This document shows, one piece after another, positions 61,747-64,000 of a DNA stretch of 64,000 nt. The DNA is from Mycolicibacterium baixiangningiae (lineage in GTDB: Bacteria > Actinomycetota > Actinomycetes > Mycobacteriales > Mycobacteriaceae): contig NZ_CP066218.1 in the NCBI RefSeq assembly GCF_016313185.1, positions 3,906,001 through 3,970,000 of the forward strand, in the 5' to 3' direction. The first letter of the stretch is position 1, and every line of letters begins with the position of its first letter. Both the position numbers and the translations under genes were made by a program. The notes under the pieces were generated by a model, which worked only from the letters and a program-made list of their open reading frames with translations, was not told where the DNA came from and did no database searches.

Positions 61747-62526
61747 ATGAGCGCATTCGTGACCGGGCCGCGCGGAGGCGGCGACGAAACCCTCCCCCTC
61801 ACCGGTGAGCGGACGATCCCCGGCCTGGCGGAGGAGAACTACTGGTTCCGCCGTCACGAAGTCGTCTACGCCCGCCTCGCCGAGCGGTGCGCCGGACGTG
61901 ACGTGCTCGAGGCCGGCTGCGGTGAGGGTTACGGCGCCGATCTGATCGCCGGGGTCGCGCGACGGGTGATCGGGCTGGACTACGACGAGGCGACCGTCGC
62001 GCACGTGCGCGCTCGCTATCCCCGGGTCGAGATTCGCCACGGCAACCTCGCGGCGCTCCCCCTGCCCGACGCGTCCGTCGACGTGGTGGTCAACTTCCAG
62101 GTGATCGAACATCTGTGGGATCAGCCACAATTCGTCGGCGAATGCCGGCGGGTGCTCCGACCCGGCGGCCTGCTGTTGATGTCGACCCCCAACCGGATCA
62201 CCTTCTCCCCCGGCCGCGACACCCCGGTCAACCCGTTCCACACGCGTGAACTCGACGCGGCCGAACTGACCGAGCTGCTGACCGACGCCGGCTTCGGCAT
62301 GGAGGCGATGCTCGGCGTTTTCCACGGTCCGCGGCTGCGCGAACTGGACGCCAAGCACGGCGGTTCGATCATCGACGCGCAGATCGCCCGAGCCGTGGCC
62401 GACGCGCCATGGCCGCAGCCTCTGCTCGACGACGTCGCCGCCGTGCGGACCGACGACTTCGACCTGGTGGATGACCGTGATATCGACGACAGCCTCGACC
62501 TGGTCGCGATCGCGGTGCGGCCGTGA
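61747..62526 (+). CDS. SAM-dependent methyltransferase (Rv3030-like, methylglucose lipopolysaccharide)
   Basis: 259 residues from ATG 61747. The class I SAM fold is VLEAGCGEGYGADLIAG, GLDYDEATVAHVRARYP and FQVIEHLWDQPQFV. The position next to the GH57 branching enzyme is that of the M. tuberculosis MGLP cluster (Rv3030-Rv3037), where a methyltransferase of this type methylates glucose units. This is inferred from neighbourhood. It overlaps the next gene by 4 bp (GTGA). Confidence 0.88.
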   Translation: MSAFVTGPRGGGDETLPLTGERTIPGLAEENYWFRRHEVVYARLAERCAGRDVLEAGCGEGYGADLIAGVARRVIGLDYDEATVAHVRARYPRVEIRHGNLAALPLPDASVDVVVNFQVIEHLWDQPQFVGECRRVLRPGGLLLMSTPNRITFSPGRDTPVNPFHTRELDAAELTELLTDAGFGMEAMLGVFHGPRLRELDAKHGGSIIDAQIARAVADAPWPQPLLDDVAAVRTDDFDLVDDRDIDDSLDLVAIAVRP

Positions 62527-64000
62527 GTGACGACGCGCCTGCGGTACCGGGGCTGTTCACCCTCGTCCTGCACACGCACCTGCCGTGGCTGGCCCACCAC
62601 GGCCGCTGGCCCGTCGGCGAGGAGTGGCTCTACCAGTCGTGGTCGGCGTCGTATCTGCCGCTGCTGCGGGTACTGCGCACGCTGGCCGCCGAAGGCCGCA
62701 GCCATCTGCTCACTCTCGGGATGACACCCGTCGTGACCGCCCAGCTCGACGACCCCTACTGCCTGACCGGTATGCACAGCTGGCTGGCGAACTGGCAGCT
62801 GCGCGCACTGGAGGCGGCGACGCTGCGCACCTCGTCCGACACCACCCCGGCCTGCACTCCAGAGGCGTTGCGGGCCTTCGGCGCGCGTGAGCTGCGGGAG
62901 GCCGAGCACGCGCTCGACGAGTTCGCCACGCTGTGGCGCCACGGCGGCAGCCCGCTGCTGCGCGAACTCGTCGACGCCCGCACCGTCGAATTGCTGGGCG
63001 GGCCGCTGGCACATCCCTTTCAGCCGCTGCTCAACCCGCGCCTGCGGGAGTTCGCGCTGCGCGAAGGGCTCGCCGACGCCCGGCAACGGTTCGCCCACAC
63101 CCCACGCGGCATCTGGGCGCCCGAATGCGCGTACGCACCCGGTATGGAGGACGACTACGCCGCGGCTGGTGTCGGACACTTCATGGTCGACGGGCCGTCG
63201 CTGCACGGCGACACCGCGCTGGGCCGGCCCGTCGGCGACTCCGGTGTGGTGGCGTTCGGACGGGACCTGCAGGTCAGCTACCGGGTGTGGTCGCCGAAGT
63301 CCGGATACCCCGGCCACGCCGCCTACCGCGACTTCTACACCCACGACCACGTCACCGGATTGAAGCCGGCGCGCGTCACCGGCCGCAACGTGCCGTCTTC
63401 GGCCAAAGCGCCGTACGACCCGGACCGTGCCGATGCCGCCGTCGACGCCCACGTCGCCGACTTCGTGCAGGTCGTCCGGCGCCGGTTGATCGACGAGAGC
63501 GAGCGGATCGGCCGTCCGGCGCACGTGGTGGCCGCCTTCGACACCGAACTCTTCGGTCACTGGTGGTACGAGGGTCCGGAATGGCTTGCGCGCGTGCTGC
63601 GCGCGCTGCCCGAGGCCGGTGTGCGGGTCGGGACGCTCACCGACGCCGTGGACGACGGATTCGTCGGCGACCCAGTCGATCTGCCGCGGAGCTCCTGGGG
63701 CTCCGGCAAGGACTGGCAGGTGTGGGCCGGCGACCAGGTGGCCGACTTCGTCCAACTCAACGCCGAGGTCGTCGACACCGCGCTGAGCACCGTCGACAAG
63801 GCACTGACCCAGCATGCCTCGGTGGGCACACCGACACCGCGCGACACCGTCGCCGATCAGATCCTGCGCGAAACCCTGCTGACGGTGTCGAGCGACTGGC
63901 CGTTCATGGTGAGCAAGGACTCTGCCGCCGACTACGCCCGCTACCGCGCACATCTGCACGCGCACGCGACCCGCGAGATCGCCGACGCGCTGGGCGCCGG
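62523..64000 (+). CDS. GH57 1,4-alpha-glucan branching enzyme (Rv3031-like), 5' part
   Basis: 492 codons are seen from GTG 62523; the frame is open to the window end. GH57 motifs: FTLVLHTHLPWL, the nucleophile Glu in GIWAPECAYAPG (motif 3), the acid Asp in AAFDTELFGHWWYEG (motif 4) and SYRVWSPKSGYPG. It would branch the alpha-1,4 glucan of the methylglucose lipopolysaccharide. It is coupled to the methyltransferase by overlap. The 3' end lies outside the window. Confidence 0.92.
   Translation, partial: MSDDAPAVPGLFTLVLHTHLPWLAHHGRWPVGEEWLYQSWSASYLPLLRVLRTLAAEGRSHLLTLGMTPVVTAQLDDPYCLTGMHSWLANWQLRALEAATLRTSSDTTPACTPEALRAFGARELREAEHALDEFATLWRHGGSPLLRELVDARTVELLGGPLAHPFQPLLNPRLREFALREGLADARQRFAHTPRGIWAPECAYAPGMEDDYAAAGVGHFMVDGPSLHGDTALGRPVGDSGVVAFGRDLQVSYRVWSPKSGYPGHAAYRDFYTHDHVTGLKPARVTGRNVPSSAKAPYDPDRADAAVDAHVADFVQVVRRRLIDESERIGRPAHVVAAFDTELFGHWWYEGPEWLARVLRALPEAGVRVGTLTDAVDDGFVGDPVDLPRSSWGSGKDWQVWAGDQVADFVQLNAEVVDTALSTVDKALTQHASVGTPTPRDTVADQILRETLLTVSSDWPFMVSKDSAADYARYRAHLHAHATREIADALGA

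Overview
The window is chromosomal DNA of a high-GC actinobacterium, almost certainly a non-tuberculous mycobacterium (Mycobacterium/Mycolicibacterium type). The gene order ppk1-mutT1-hupB-leuD-leuC-iclR-tRNA-gltX-FAH hydrolase, serA-leuB, ilvC-ilvN-ilvB, DoxX-lppZ, gatCA-pfkA-gatB, ligA, mnmA-iscS, etfBA and the methylglucose lipopolysaccharide genes follows the M. tuberculosis Rv2984-Rv3031 neighbourhood, as recalled from established knowledge and not from a search. Starts are often GTG, several -10 boxes sit exactly 6 nt before a start codon (leaderless mRNAs), and stops often overlap the next start.

Layout. 1-9.5 kb: ppk1 3' end, mutT1, hupB, leuCD with a divergent IclR regulator (LtbR type), tRNA-Glu, tRNA-Gln, gltX, a FAH-family hydrolase and a secreted lipase. 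9.5-19.3 kb: MFS transporter, serA-leuB-membrane protein operon, FAD oxidoreductase, and the ilvBNC operon preceded by a leader-peptide attenuator. 19.3-21.8 kb: bPH-domain protein, DoxX-like protein, lipoprotein LppZ. 21.9-30.2 kb is accessory: an SDR plus an APH-type kinase facing an acyl-CoA dehydrogenase and an enoyl-CoA hydratase (a possible split version of the ACAD10/11 4-hydroxyacyl-CoA system), then a four-gene operon of LLM monooxygenase, sulfotransferase, TIM-barrel isomerase and DUF1214 protein. 30.2-36.5 kb: gatB, cutinase, pfkA, gatA, gatC, ACT protein and a Cys-rich small protein. 36.6-40.9 kb: hemerythrin protein and a DUF4178-DUF2617-DUF4247-DUF350-aminopropyltransferase operon, which in M. 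tuberculosis lies elsewhere (around Rv2597-Rv2601). 40.9-47.3 kb: ligA, an MmcQ-like protein, an acyl-CoA ligase, a small secreted protein, a MetE-like enzyme and an LpqA-like lipoprotein. 47.3-55.6 kb is a decaying catabolic island with three broken genes: a 3-hydroxyisobutyrate dehydrogenase homologue with an internal TAA, a frameshifted amidohydrolase and a remnant of an LLM monooxygenase. 55.6-64 kb: mnmA, iscS, an OlsA/OlsB-like acyltransferase pair, etfBA, and the first two genes of methylglucose lipopolysaccharide synthesis, the last cut by the window end.

Branched-chain amino-acid synthesis dominates the left third: leuCD, leuB and ilvBNC lie within 17 kb, with serA between. Two control devices are visible: the IclR regulator with a palindromic site in the leuC/iclR gap, and a 23-residue Val/Ile/Leu leader peptide followed by an intrinsic terminator before ilvB. 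No rRNA, CRISPR array, insertion sequence, prophage or PE/PPE gene was found.
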